Source: CAYUFF01 sp964444075
Lineage (GTDB): Archaea > Aenigmatarchaeota > Aenigmatarchaeia > CG10238-14 > SCSR01
Length of the DNA stretch: 54,444 bases
Direction of reading: 5' to 3'
Assembly: GCA_964444075.1 (NCBI GenBank)
Contig: CAYUFF010000001.1
Coordinates: 1-54,444, forward strand
Part shown: piece after piece, positions 33,238 through 40,845 of the stretch
How the letters are laid out: every line of letters begins with the position of its first letter
Numbering within the stretch: the stretch's first letter is position 1
Notes under the pieces: generated by a model
Database searches by the model: none
The model's input: the letters and a program-made list of their open reading frames with translations, nothing else
What the model was told of the DNA's origin: nothing
Made by a program: the position numbers and the translations under genes

Positions 33238-34013
33238 CATTCTTCGCTCACTCTGGGTGCTAGCACGAAAGCTAGGGAAAGCTTGTCCTCTACGGTGAAC
33301 TCCAGCCTTATCGGGTAGTCGTTTCCCCACGAGAGCTTAACCCTGTCCGAAACTTTGCTGGCTTTCACCATCTTCCTGAGGTAATCCAGCGGGTACCTCG
33401 CCTTCGTCTCCTCCTTCGCGTCGAGGCTGAACAAGCCGGGAGAGCCCCTCTCCAGCTCGAGCTCCGTCCTGCTCACGTCCCCCTCCGCGACCATCACGAA
33501 TTTTTCTGGGGTCGCTATTATCAGCACGGAATCTGCGACCACGCTCGCGTCCTCCAGCCCGTCCTTGAAGACCGAGGAATCTACCTCGGCGCTGCAGGAG
33601 AATTCCAACTGTTCTATCTGCGGTAGTTCTTCTTCCTTCAAATCGAGGAGCGGGAGCGTGAACTTCCTCCTCGAGGAGTTGTGGATCACGACGTCGAGCC
33701 TGCTCGAATCCTTCAACCGAAGGGTCAGCATTTCCCTGGCCTTCACTCTCTTCAACACCGAAATCAGGTTGACGATGTTAACCCCAAGGTTTACACTTTC
33801 CTCGAGCTCGAACGTGTCGAAAGCCGTGGAGAGTATCTTGAAATCTATCGCCGCGACCATGGCCCTGTCGGCCGCCTTCAGCCTGATGCCGTCCTTGTCG
33901 ACCTTGAAGATCCCCTCGTCTATCAGCTCGCCTATGGAAACGACAGCGTCGGCCAACATTTTCGGGTCAGAGAGCGTCGCCGTGAACACGGTCCCACCAC
34001 CACGGGAACTCAC
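33237..34013 (-). CDS. pcn: DNA sliding clamp PCNA
   Basis: A 258-aa homotrimeric sliding clamp that tethers DNA polymerases, ligase and nucleases. Two PCNA half-domains are visible: FTATLSDPKMLADAVVSIGELIDEG…IRLKAADRAMVAAIDFKI in the first, and the linker with LDLKEEELPQIEQLEFSCSAEV leading into the second (VLIIATPEKFVMVAEGDVSRTE, ARYPLDYLRKMVKAS, YPIRLEF). The last residues (AFVLAPRVSEE) match the family C-terminus. Its start overlaps the end of an OB-fold gene by 4 bp, so the two are coupled. The replicative polymerase and a PolD small-subunit homologue are 15 kb away. Confidence 0.95.
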   Translation of the reverse strand: MSSRGGGTVFTATLSDPKMLADAVVSIGELIDEGIFKVDKDGIRLKAADRAMVAAIDFKILSTAFDTFELEESVNLGVNIVNLISVLKRVKAREMLTLRLKDSSRLDVVIHNSSRRKFTLPLLDLKEEELPQIEQLEFSCSAEVDSSVFKDGLEDASVVADSVLIIATPEKFVMVAEGDVSRTELELERGSPGLFSLDAKEETKARYPLDYLRKMVKASKVSDRVKLSWGNDYPIRLEFTVEDKLSLAFVLAPRVSEE

Positions 34014-34309
34014 ACGTTCGCACGCTCGTAGAGCTTATTAACTTTTTCCCACATTTCCATATTAAAGTTTTCCAACACCTGGAAAAAGTCGACGAGCAAC
34101 CTTCCCTCCACCACAGTGCAGAAGACCCTCACGACCTTCCTTTCCTTCAACCCGTCCACGAACCCTATTTCCACCTCGCCGGAACCGTCTTCGAACACTA
34201 TGCTGTTTTCCCTAACCTCCTTTACCCTCCCTACCAGCACTACCCTCTTGTCCTTCTCGTAGTCCACCTCGGCGACTCTCCTGGGTACGTAATGCTTCTC
34301 TTCGAGCAT
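34010..34309 (-). CDS. Small OB-fold nucleic-acid-binding protein
   Basis: About 99 residues from the ATG at 34309 (a GTG at 34333 would add eight). VPRRVAEVDYEKDKRVVLVG, then VRENSIVFEDGSGEVEIGFVDG and VVRVFCTVVEGRLLVDFFQVL is a compact five-strand OB-fold pattern like the RPA/Rpa-associated or Stn1-type domains of archaea. It overlaps PCNA by 4 bp and follows an unknown gene by a few bp, suggesting a replication or repair role, with single-stranded DNA or partner binding inferred from fold and position only. No zinc cysteines are present. Confidence 0.72.
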   Translation of the reverse strand: MLEEKHYVPRRVAEVDYEKDKRVVLVGRVKEVRENSIVFEDGSGEVEIGFVDGLKERKVVRVFCTVVEGRLLVDFFQVLENFNMEMWEKVNKLYERANV

Positions 34310-34335
34310 GCTACTTCTTACTTTCTCCCCCACGC

Positions 34336-34686
34336 TTAAATAAGTTCCAGGACGTAGTCTACCCTGCTCACCCTAAGGTCCGCGTCCTTCAGCCTCAACA
34401 ACTCCTGCACGAAGTTCGGATGGTAGAGACCTTCGCACTTCACCCTCACCCTTTCCCTTCCGCCGCCCATCACGACCTCGAACGTGACGTCCTTGTGCAT
34501 ACTCGTCGTGTAAGGTGTATGGTAGTTCCCCTTCCACCTCGTCACCATCTTCAGAAGTTCTCTCACGAGTTGTAGGTAGCCGTTCTTTTCCAGAGTCCTA
34601 TAAAATTCCTCGAGGGGAAAGGTAATCACCCATCTTCCCCACCGAAAAAATTTTAGAGGAAAGGTTTTAAAAAACTTTCTACGCAA
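34336..34686 (-). CDS. Hypothetical basic protein, 116 aa
   Basis: I do not recognise this protein. It has a basic, aromatic N-terminus (MRRKFFKTFPLKFFRWGRW), then an amphipathic helix and a C-terminal beta-rich part (VTFEVVMGGGRERVRVKCEG). No signal peptide or membrane segment is clear. Its start overlaps the 3-prime end of the deacetylase gene by 34 bp, so a shorter N-terminus is possible. It lies in a tight minus-strand run: deacetylase, this gene, OB-fold protein, PCNA. Confidence 0.6.
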   Translation of the reverse strand: MRRKFFKTFPLKFFRWGRWVITFPLEEFYRTLEKNGYLQLVRELLKMVTRWKGNYHTPYTTSMHKDVTFEVVMGGGRERVRVKCEGLYHPNFVQELLRLKDADLRVSRVDYVLELI

Positions 34687-35522
34687 GCTGGCAGAGCTTT
34701 CGTATGGTAACCGCCCTCCATGATAACGAAGACGGGTAGGCCGAGTCCCTTTAGCTCAGCGCCTATCATTTCGAAATCCTCCTCCCTCAGGCTGAGCCCG
34801 CCTACCGGGTCGTAGATGTAGGTATCGAAGCCCATGGAAACCCCGAGAGCTTCGGGAGAAAATTCCTCAACCTCCTTGAGCGCCCTTTCCAGCACCTCGA
34901 AATATTCTCGCGGGCTAACGTCCAAGGGTAACGGATGGTTCCTGCAGTTCTCTTCGCTGTACTTGCCGGTACCGGGGTACGCTGGGTAAGCGTGGAGGGA
35001 GACGTAGAGAACATCTCGCCTTCCGAGGAATATCTCCTGCGTGCCGTTGCCGTGATGATAATCTAGGTCCACGATCGCCACTTTACTGACGAGTCCCTCC
35101 CTTATCGCTTTTTCCGTCGCGATCGCTACGTTGTTGAAGTAGCAAAATCCCATGGTGCTTACGTTAAGAGCCCTTCCCTCCCTTCCGGCATGATGCCCTG
35201 GAGGTCTCATGAGAGAGAAGGCAAACCCCTTTTTCAAGGAAATTTTCATCGCCTCGATTGCAGCTCCTGCGGAGAGTAACGCGTACTCGTAGATGTTTTT
35301 CAAAGCAGGCGTATCAGGGTCGTAGAAATCTCCCCTCTCTATCTTCTCCGCGTAAGAAGTCGTATGCACCAACTCGATGTCCTCCCTCTTTGCTGCCTTT
35401 GGCTCGGTAAATCTAAACTCTTTCTCCTTCAGATAATCTACGATCACCTTAATCCTCTCGGGAGACTCAGGATGACCATGCGCCTTGTACTCCAAAGCTT
35501 TTCGCGAGAAAAGTATCTCCAT
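34653..35522 (-). CDS. Histone deacetylase/acetylpolyamine amidohydrolase family
   Basis: A 289-aa zinc amidohydrolase of the class II HDAC/AcuC/acetylpolyamine type. Motifs in order: HPESPERIKVI, MRPPGHHAGREG (catalytic His pair), MGFCYFNNVAIA, VAIVDLDYHHGNGTQEIF (zinc ligands Asp and His), VSMGFDTYIYDPVGGL (second zinc Asp) and the catalytic-tyrosine loop EGGYHTKAL. The active site looks intact. Substrate could be acetyl-lysine of chromatin protein or an acetylpolyamine. It is divergent from the ribosomal S8 gene, with a strong palindrome in between. Confidence 0.92.
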   Translation of the reverse strand: MEILFSRKALEYKAHGHPESPERIKVIVDYLKEKEFRFTEPKAAKREDIELVHTTSYAEKIERGDFYDPDTPALKNIYEYALLSAGAAIEAMKISLKKGFAFSLMRPPGHHAGREGRALNVSTMGFCYFNNVAIATEKAIREGLVSKVAIVDLDYHHGNGTQEIFLGRRDVLYVSLHAYPAYPGTGKYSEENCRNHPLPLDVSPREYFEVLERALKEVEEFSPEALGVSMGFDTYIYDPVGGLSLREEDFEMIGAELKGLGLPVFVIMEGGYHTKALPACVESFLKPFL

Positions 35523-35568
35523 GATAACTTTTTTAGAGTCATGAAACTTAATTAAGATGTTCTACAGG

Positions 35569-35589
35569 AAAATTTTACTGTAAAATTTT
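35569..35589. promoter_or_regulatory. Perfect 21-bp palindrome between deacetylase and uS8
   Basis: AAAATTTTAC-T-GTAAAATTTT reads the same on both strands (10-bp arms, 1-nt centre). It lies 46 bp upstream of the S8 ATG and 47 bp from the deacetylase ATG, and is followed by TAATAAG and a partial inverted motif (CTACAGTAAA at about 35603-35612). It may be an operator controlling both genes or overlap the S8 TATA/BRE element. Confidence 0.55.
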
Positions 35590-35633
35590 AATAAGTTTGA
35601 AGTCTACAGTAAATCTGCACGGGACGTGGGAGC

Positions 35634-36020
35634 ATGCAGCACGACCTGCTCTCAGATGCTCTCTCTGCGATAAAGAATGCGGAAAGGGTTGGAAAGAAGG
35701 AATGTTTAGTGAAGGCTTCGAAGCTCGTGAGGAACGTGTTGAGAGTCATGCAGGAGCATGGGTACATAGGCAAGGTCGAGTACGTTTACGACGGTAGGGG
35801 TGGTAAGTACAGGGTCGAGCTCAGGGGAAGGGTCGTGGACTGCAACGCCATACGGCCGAGGTTTTCGGTCAAGGTGGATGAATTCGAGAAGTGGGAGAAG
35901 AGGAAGCTTCCGGCGAGGGACGTCGGGATACTGATCCTAACCACCTCCAAGGGCGTCATGGACCACAAGAAGGCCAAGGAGTTGCGCGTGGGGGGTAAGT
36001 TGATCGCTTATTGCTATTGA
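35634..36020 (+). CDS. rps8: Small-subunit ribosomal protein uS8
   Basis: A 128-aa 30S protein. MQHDLLSDALSAIKNAERVGK at the start, VLRVMQEHGYIGKVEYVYDG, then NAIRPRFSVKVDEFEKWEKR and the C-terminal RDVGILILTTSKGVMDHKKA are family hallmarks. uS8 binds the central domain of 16S rRNA. It opens the first half of a split spc operon: uS14, which usually precedes it, is not here, and uL6 follows 11 bp downstream. Base composition becomes GC-rich from here to 46 kb compared with the surface-protein section. Confidence 0.95.
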   Translation: MQHDLLSDALSAIKNAERVGKKECLVKASKLVRNVLRVMQEHGYIGKVEYVYDGRGGKYRVELRGRVVDCNAIRPRFSVKVDEFEKWEKRKLPARDVGILILTTSKGVMDHKKAKELRVGGKLIAYCY

Positions 36021-36031
36021 GGTCGTGACCC

Positions 36032-36559
36032 ATGTTCGTGAAGGAGGTGAAGATTCCCGAAGGAGTCAGCGTTTCGTTGGAAGGTAGGTCCACGGTCAAG
36101 GTGGAGGGCCCAAAGGGTGCGCTACGCAGGTCCTTCAACCTTCTGCCCTCGGTGAGGATAGAAGTCTCCGACGGGAAGGTAAGGGTCCTCTCGGACGTCG
36201 AGAGGAGAAAGGTGAAGGCGCTCGTCGGGACCGTAGCAGCGCACGTGAGGAACATGATAAAGGGCGTCACTGAGGGCCACACCTACAGGCTGAAGGTTTG
36301 CTTCGCCCACTTCCCGATGAGGGTGGAGGTCAAGGGCGATAGGGTGCTAATCCATAATTTCCTCGGAGAAAAAACGCCGAGGGTTGCGAAGGTCGTCGAG
36401 GGTGTGGAGGTCAAGGTGGAGGGGCAGGACGTGGTGGTCAGCGGGGTCGACGTGGAAGCCGTCGGCACCACCGCTAGCAACATAGAGCAGGCCTGCAGGG
36501 TCGTGGGGTACGACAGGAGGAGGTTCCCGGACGGCATCTACATTTACAAGAAGGAGTAA
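36032..36559 (+). CDS. rpl6: Large-subunit ribosomal protein uL6
   Basis: A 175-aa 50S protein with two repeated beta domains. VKIPEGVSVSLEGRSTVKVEGPKGALRRSF and ALVGTVAAHVRNMIKGVTEGHTYRL in the first domain, then HNFLGEKTPRVAKVVEGVEVKVEGQDVVVSG and the C-terminal AVGTTASNIEQACRV…RFPDGIYIYKKE are characteristic; the archaeal C-terminal GIYI ending is complete. It lies near the sarcin-ricin loop and factor-binding site. In most archaea uL6 is followed by eL32 and eL19; here a presenilin-type protease gene begins 10 bp downstream instead. Confidence 0.95.
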   Translation: MFVKEVKIPEGVSVSLEGRSTVKVEGPKGALRRSFNLLPSVRIEVSDGKVRVLSDVERRKVKALVGTVAAHVRNMIKGVTEGHTYRLKVCFAHFPMRVEVKGDRVLIHNFLGEKTPRVAKVVEGVEVKVEGQDVVVSGVDVEAVGTTASNIEQACRVVGYDRRRFPDGIYIYKKE

Positions 36560-36569
36560 GGTCTGTCCG

Positions 36570-37403
36570 ATGAGAAGGGAACCGAAAAGGGTGGTGGCGT
36601 TCCTTCTCCTCTCCCAGCTGCTTTCCGTACTTTTCACGCTCAAGCTCCTCTCGTTGAACCTAATCCCAGAACCCTACCAGCCGTTCGGGAACCGCGACGT
36701 CGCGCAAGCCTCCGCGAACTCCTTGGCCTTCCTCTCAATGGTTCTGGTAGCGACGTTCGTTTTCCTCATCTTCCTCACGAAGCTGAAGTTCCTCCTGAAG
36801 CATTTCGTCTCCCTCGTCTCGGTATCCGCGTTCTTCCTCCTCAACTCCCTCTACCTTCCCGCAACCCTCGGTCTTTCGAACGGCATTGTCCTAACAACCG
36901 CCCTTACCCTCCTCCTTGGCTACGCGCTAGTAAAGTCGATTACTCCGGTAGTCGTCTTCTCCGCGCTCCTGGTTTCCGCCGAGGTCGGCAGCTACCTCTC
37001 CTTGGCGCTGCGCCCGCCGACGCTTGTGGTATTCCCTGCCGTGTTCGCGCTCTACGACGCAGTGTCCGTCTTCAGGGGTCCGCTCGGGAAGTTGATCAAA
37101 CTCCTCAGGCCGCGCGGCAGAGCGAGGGGGGTGGCGAAGCCGTCGCCGGCCCTGGGAATTTTCCTCGTCCCCCTCGGCGGCTTCTCCGTCGGAACCGGAG
37201 ACTTGGTTTTTTCCTCTTTTTTCGCCTCGGCCGCCGCAGTCGTCGGCGGGTTGCCCTGCCTATTCCTCACCCTCTTGGCGACGAACGCAGGTTTTTTCCT
37301 TACGCTGAGGCTCGTGGAGAAGTACAAGAGGCCGTTGCCGGCCCTTCCGCTACCAACCCTTTTCTGGCTACTAGTCGTTGCTGCGTTCTACTCCTTCCGC
37401 TGA
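36570..37403 (+). CDS. Presenilin/signal-peptide-peptidase-type aspartyl protease (A22)
   Basis: A 277-aa protein with about nine hydrophobic segments and the full intramembrane aspartyl protease signature: YD at residues 162-163 (FALYDAVSVF), GTGD at 208-211 (the GxGD motif, in GGFSVGTGDLVF) and PAL at 257-259 (PLPALPLPT). These mark both catalytic aspartates and the PAL active-site loop. Archaeal presenilin homologues cut peptides within the membrane. It begins 10 bp after uL6 and is very likely cotranscribed with uS8-uL6. N- and C-terminal ends are not extended. The family call rests on the three ordered motifs. Confidence 0.87.
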   Translation: MRREPKRVVAFLLLSQLLSVLFTLKLLSLNLIPEPYQPFGNRDVAQASANSLAFLSMVLVATFVFLIFLTKLKFLLKHFVSLVSVSAFFLLNSLYLPATLGLSNGIVLTTALTLLLGYALVKSITPVVVFSALLVSAEVGSYLSLALRPPTLVVFPAVFALYDAVSVFRGPLGKLIKLLRPRGRARGVAKPSPALGIFLVPLGGFSVGTGDLVFSSFFASAAAVVGGLPCLFLTLLATNAGFFLTLRLVEKYKRPLPALPLPTLFWLLVVAAFYSFR

Positions 37404-37512
37404 AGCGTACTAGCACGTTTTCCCGGTGTTGCCTTACACAAAGGATGAAAGCCGAAACCGCGGCTTCCCTCGAAACGAAATTTTTAAGTTTTTTACTTCC
37501 CTCCTTACCCAT

Positions 37513-38223
37513 ATGGAAACGAAACTCACGTTCAAGGTCATAGAGGAAGGTGAGGACGATAAGATCTTTCAAAAAGAAATAGTGGGTAAAGCTGATTTAA
37601 TCGTCGAAGGTGGGGCTGGAAACAACCTTGGTCCGTGTATCTGGCTGAGGCGTGCCGGCTACCGCGGACCATACGTCCGAGTCGACCCTGCGTATCCGCC
37701 CCGATTGACGGAACTCGAACTCGAGGAAGGTGTAAGGTATTGTAATCAGGGTGGAGATTGTTTTGACCTGGGGTTGGTCGAAAGCTTAATCGAAAAATTC
37801 GACTCGGAGACACCGTGTTTCTTGACGCACAAAGCCCTTTCGAACGTGCTGCTGAGAAAGTGCGAGAGGGAGGGAATTCGTCGGGTAACGAAAATCTTGA
37901 CAGAGCTTTACGAGATGCAGCTCCACATTCTACCGGCGGGTTTCGGGATAATCACCCACAAGCGCCACTACGATGAAATTTTTCGCAAGGAAAAACCAGA
38001 AGACAGGCCGCCATACGTTGAGCTTTATCCTACCGAAGATGAGAGTTGGGTCGTTGCCGTGGATGTTTTTGGCGTCGGAAACCTGGGGGAGCATCAAAAC
38101 GTTAAGACCTTTAAGGCGTTCGTCGAAGAAAGCTACAAACTGGGCTGGGATTTTTGCGTACCAAAGTACACGGGCGAATTGATGTTGATGTTGAGAAGGG
38201 ACGCGACAGAGTTGGGAAGGTAG
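37513..38223 (+). CDS. Hypothetical protein, possible Rossmann/methyltransferase-like fold
   Basis: About 236 residues from the ATG at 37513, which follows a TATA-like TTTTTAAGTTTT (about 37481-37492) and could be leaderless. A weak class I methyltransferase-like pattern is visible: LIVEGGAGNNLGPCIWLRRAG (glycine-rich loop), VRVDPAYP (acidic end of strand 2), then GGDCFDLG and TPCFLTHKALSNVL. These match the usual order of SAM-binding motifs only loosely, so the fold is tentative and no substrate is suggested. Several Cys and His are scattered. It stands between the presenilin gene and a Cys-motif protein, separating the halves of the spc operon. Confidence 0.68.
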   Translation: METKLTFKVIEEGEDDKIFQKEIVGKADLIVEGGAGNNLGPCIWLRRAGYRGPYVRVDPAYPPRLTELELEEGVRYCNQGGDCFDLGLVESLIEKFDSETPCFLTHKALSNVLLRKCEREGIRRVTKILTELYEMQLHILPAGFGIITHKRHYDEIFRKEKPEDRPPYVELYPTEDESWVVAVDVFGVGNLGEHQNVKTFKAFVEESYKLGWDFCVPKYTGELMLMLRRDATELGR

Positions 38224-38315
38224 GAGGAATGGAAAAAGGTTTTATTAAGACTCGCGTACTTAGGATAAATTAACTCCAGCCGCGCCGGCCGTCCTGTGGG
38301 GTTGAGGGTGGGCGC

Positions 38316-38789
38316 GTGGGCGTACAGTACGTTCCCGTGAAGTGTAAGGAATGCACGTACCTTCTCTACGACCCCTCGGAGGAGAGGGTACTCTGCCTCA
38401 AGGGGGAGAAGCCGGAGGGCTGCAGCCTCGGCCGGAAGGTAGACGACTTCCTGGGAAGCCTGCTCTCCTCCCTCGGGGTCGACGCGGACAGCACGCTCGT
38501 GAAGGGCGTGTACCCCACGCGGGAGGGTATGGGAAACTTCCTGGAGCTCCTCGCCCGCGGGAGCGCGGAAGACTACAGGAGCATGACGGAGGGCGAGCGT
38601 GAGGTTGTGGAAGTCGAAGGAACCTTCCGTCCCGCGCAGCGAGAGGACCTTCCGTTGGAGAAAAAGTACGAGGAGGTTGTGCAGGGGTTCTACGAAAGCT
38701 TCCTCAGGAGTCTGACGCCGGAGAAGGTCGAGGACGCTCAGGAAGTTAGAGTAAATCCACGACGGCCCTCAACAAGTCCGTCTTGGTGA
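38316..38789 (+). CDS. Hypothetical protein with N-terminal four-Cys motif
   Basis: A 157-aa protein with a GTG start preceded by GAGGGTGG at 38302-38309. The N-terminus has CxxC-x15-C-x9-C (KCKECTYLLYDPSEERVLC…EGC), which could bind zinc or an iron-sulfur cluster. The remainder is acidic and helical with no recognised domain. The C-terminus overlaps the convergent CBS-domain gene by 44 bp, and the last 20 residues may not be conserved. A TATA-like element (GGTTTTATTAAG) lies at about 38239-38250. I cannot name it. Confidence 0.65.
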   Translation: MGVQYVPVKCKECTYLLYDPSEERVLCLKGEKPEGCSLGRKVDDFLGSLLSSLGVDADSTLVKGVYPTREGMGNFLELLARGSAEDYRSMTEGEREVVEVEGTFRPAQREDLPLEKKYEEVVQGFYESFLRSLTPEKVEDAQEVRVNPRRPSTSPSW

Positions 38790-39540
38790 CGATCCCGACG
38801 AGCTTACCGCCCTCGTCGACCACCGGGAGCCCGCTCACCCCCTTCTCGAGCATCGTCTCGACGGCATCGCCCAGCGAGGCGGTCTTCCGGATGGTTATGA
38901 CGTCCTTGCTCATAACATCCTCGACCAAGATTTTCTTCATCCTTTCTTCCCAGTGCCTCCCCTCGACAACCTTCCTGAAAGTTCCGAGGGCCCTCGCCAC
39001 GTCCTTTTCCGTGAGCATCCCGACTATCCTTCCGTCGAGCAGGACAGGAATCCTCTTTATTTTGTTCTCGAGCATCAGCCTCCTCGCGTGGAGAAGGGTA
39101 GAGCCCACGGGGAGCGTTACGACGCCCACCTTCATCCAACCCTCTACCTTCTCTTCCCTCCCCCTCAACGCCTTGACCACGTCGGTCTTCGTTACGATCC
39201 CGACCACCCTTCCGCTTTCGTCGCGAACGACCAGGCTGCTTATACCGTTCTCGAGCATGGTCCTAGCGGCTTCCTTGACGCTTTCCTCCTGCCCGATGCA
39301 CTTGAGCCCCCTCGTGTACGCCGAGCTCACGAATATCCTCGCGTCGGAAATCCTCCTTTCCTTCCAGCTGCCCAGCCTTTTCGCCACGTCGTACTCGGTG
39401 ATTATCCCGACTATCTCTCCGCCCTTCGTTACGAGGAGTCTGGAGACTCCCTCCTCCTCCATCTTCCTCATCGCATCCCTCAAGCTCCTGTCGGCTTCTA
39501 TGGTCACGAGCTCCTCGCTCATCAACTCCTTGACCTTCAC
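38746..39540 (-). CDS. Four-CBS-domain protein
   Basis: A 264-aa protein made of four CBS modules in two Bateman pairs: ELMSEELVTIEADRSLRDAM…GIITEYDVAKRL; LKCIGQEESVKEAARTML…GIVTKTDVVKAL; VVTLPVGSTLLHARRLML…GMLTEKDVARAL; and DVMSKDVITIRKTASLGDAV…GIVTKTDLLRAV. Such proteins bind adenine nucleotides or SAM and act as sensors, usually regulating a partner. GTG start (GTGA overlap with the upstream CBS gene), so the two CBS genes are translationally coupled. No effector domain is fused. Confidence 0.88.
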   Translation of the reverse strand: MKVKELMSEELVTIEADRSLRDAMRKMEEEGVSRLLVTKGGEIVGIITEYDVAKRLGSWKERRISDARIFVSSAYTRGLKCIGQEESVKEAARTMLENGISSLVVRDESGRVVGIVTKTDVVKALRGREEKVEGWMKVGVVTLPVGSTLLHARRLMLENKIKRIPVLLDGRIVGMLTEKDVARALGTFRKVVEGRHWEERMKKILVEDVMSKDVITIRKTASLGDAVETMLEKGVSGLPVVDEGGKLVGIVTKTDLLRAVVDLL

Positions 39541-40358
39541 CCTACCACCGTCCTCAAGAGGTCGACATCCCTAACTATACCGCCGTCCTCTACCGCGACG
39601 CAGAACCTCCTCTCCCTCGCGAGCATGGAGGCAACCTCCCTCACCGTGGCGTCGCGCCTCACCTTGAACTCCTCGGCGACGTCTCCGACCCTGACCAGCG
39701 GGAGCGTGTGTCGGTGCTCTTCCCCAGAAAGCAGCCGTCGCTCAAGCCTCTTGCCCAACCACTTCCTCTCCTCTCCCCTCAGCGTCTCGAAGTCCGTCTC
39801 GAACCTTTTTAGAAGAAAGTCCTCGACGAATATGAGGAAGTAGAGTTCTTCGGGGAGGTAAGCGGAAAAGGGTTTTCCGTCCTTCCTTACTAGCAGGGGC
39901 TTTCCCTCCCTCACGAGGTCTACGAGCTCTTTCAGGTCGGCGTCGGCGTCCACCTCGACGTAATCGGCGGTCACGAAACCTTCCACACTCTCCTCCTCGC
40001 CGACCAGGGCGAGCAACATCCTCCTCGTGGTGTAGCCGGCGAAGGTACCCTCCTTCTCGAAGCAGAAGATTAGCCTGCCGCTCTCGACGAGCCTCCTCAC
40101 TACCTCTTCCTCGGGAGTCGCTACGTCGCCTTTCTGGACGTCCTCCTCCATCACGTGGGCCGCTGTCAAGGCCTCGGGGTCGCAGCGGTGCCTGGAGAGT
40201 ACCTCGACCACTCCCTTAGCGGTAACCGTACCGACGACCCTTCCCTCGCTGACGACGGGTAACTCAAAAAGGTGTGAGGCGTTCATCACATTCTTCACCG
40301 CCGGCAGTGGGTCGTTCTTCTCTAGGAACGGCTCCACCCTGATAAGCCTCTCGTCCAC
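39537..40358 (-). CDS. CBS-domain protein, divergent from eL19
   Basis: A 273-aa protein. GTG at 40358 is chosen because GGGGTGG lies 5 nt upstream and because a longer frame (to 40550) would run through the eL19 gene. CBS-like modules are seen at the N-terminus (FLEKNDPLPAVKNVMNASHLFELPVVSEGRVVG…VTAKGVVEVL), in the middle (VMEEDVQKGDVATPEEEVVRRLVESG) and at the end (VRVGDVAEEFKVRRDATVREVASMLA…VRDVDLLRTV). The middle third is less typical. It probably senses a nucleotide and acts with the coupled four-CBS protein downstream. It shares a 55-bp divergent promoter region with eL19. Confidence 0.78.
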   Translation of the reverse strand: MDERLIRVEPFLEKNDPLPAVKNVMNASHLFELPVVSEGRVVGTVTAKGVVEVLSRHRCDPEALTAAHVMEEDVQKGDVATPEEEVVRRLVESGRLIFCFEKEGTFAGYTTRRMLLALVGEEESVEGFVTADYVEVDADADLKELVDLVREGKPLLVRKDGKPFSAYLPEELYFLIFVEDFLLKRFETDFETLRGEERKWLGKRLERRLLSGEEHRHTLPLVRVGDVAEEFKVRRDATVREVASMLARERRFCVAVEDGGIVRDVDLLRTVVG

Positions 40359-40381
40359 GGGCGCCCACCCCGCATCGTTTT

Positions 40382-40395
40382 TAAAGTTAACTTTA
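40382..40395. promoter_or_regulatory. 14-bp palindrome in the CBS/eL19 divergent promoter
   Basis: TAAAGTTAACTTTA is a perfect palindrome midway between the CBS start (40358) and the eL19 start (40414). It lies about 20-30 bp upstream of the eL19 ATG and may be a shared TATA/operator element for both directions. Confidence 0.45.
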
Positions 40396-40413
40396 CCTAT
40401 AATTATTGATATT

Positions 40414-40845
40414 ATGGGCGCAAATACTTTAAGGAGGCTCGCGGCGCGGGTCCTAGGAGTGGGAGAGAGTAGGGTCTGGTTCGACCCGAGCAAGAAGGAG
40501 GAGATCGAGAAAGCCGTCACCAAGGCGGACGTGAGGAGGTTGGTCCTCAAGGGCTACGTAAGAGCGCTCCCGGAAAGGAGGAGGGTGAGGGAAAGGGAAA
40601 GAAGGAGGAGGGGACCCGGCAAGAAAAAGGGTTCGAAGTACGTCAGGGTTTCGAGGAAAGAGAGGTGGATCAACACCGTGAGGCCCCTGAGGGAGATGTT
40701 GAGGGAGCTCAAGGAGGAAGGGATGCTGGACGGCAGGACTTACAGGAAGCTCTACAGGCTCGTGAAGGGCGGTATGTTCAGGAGCAGGGCGCACCTGAGG
40801 ATTTATCTCGAGCAGCACAACCTTTTGAAGGGTGAGCGAGCATGA
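40414..40845 (+). CDS. rpl19e: Large-subunit ribosomal protein eL19
   Basis: A 143-aa, highly basic 50S protein. LRRLAARVLGVGESRVWFDP, KADVRRLVLKGYVRALP, the basic RERRRRGPGKKKGSKY and the C-terminal YRKLYRLVKGGMFRSRAHLR match the family. It opens the second half of the split spc operon, overlapping uL18 by 4 bp. In the ancestral archaeal order it would follow eL32, which is not found here. Transcription starts in the short divergent region shared with the CBS gene. Confidence 0.95.
   Translation: MGANTLRRLAARVLGVGESRVWFDPSKKEEIEKAVTKADVRRLVLKGYVRALPERRRVRERERRRRGPGKKKGSKYVRVSRKERWINTVRPLREMLRELKEEGMLDGRTYRKLYRLVKGGMFRSRAHLRIYLEQHNLLKGERA

Noticed and set aside
38953..39843. Open frame of nearly 300 codons on the + strand opposite the CBS genes
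   Set aside because: Both CBS-domain genes are certain on the minus strand; the antisense frame is rich in Pro, His, Arg and Ser, typical of a GC-rich shadow frame.
40359..40550. N-terminal extension of the second CBS gene
   Set aside because: It runs antisense through the eL19 coding region; GTG 40358 with GGGGTGG explains the start.
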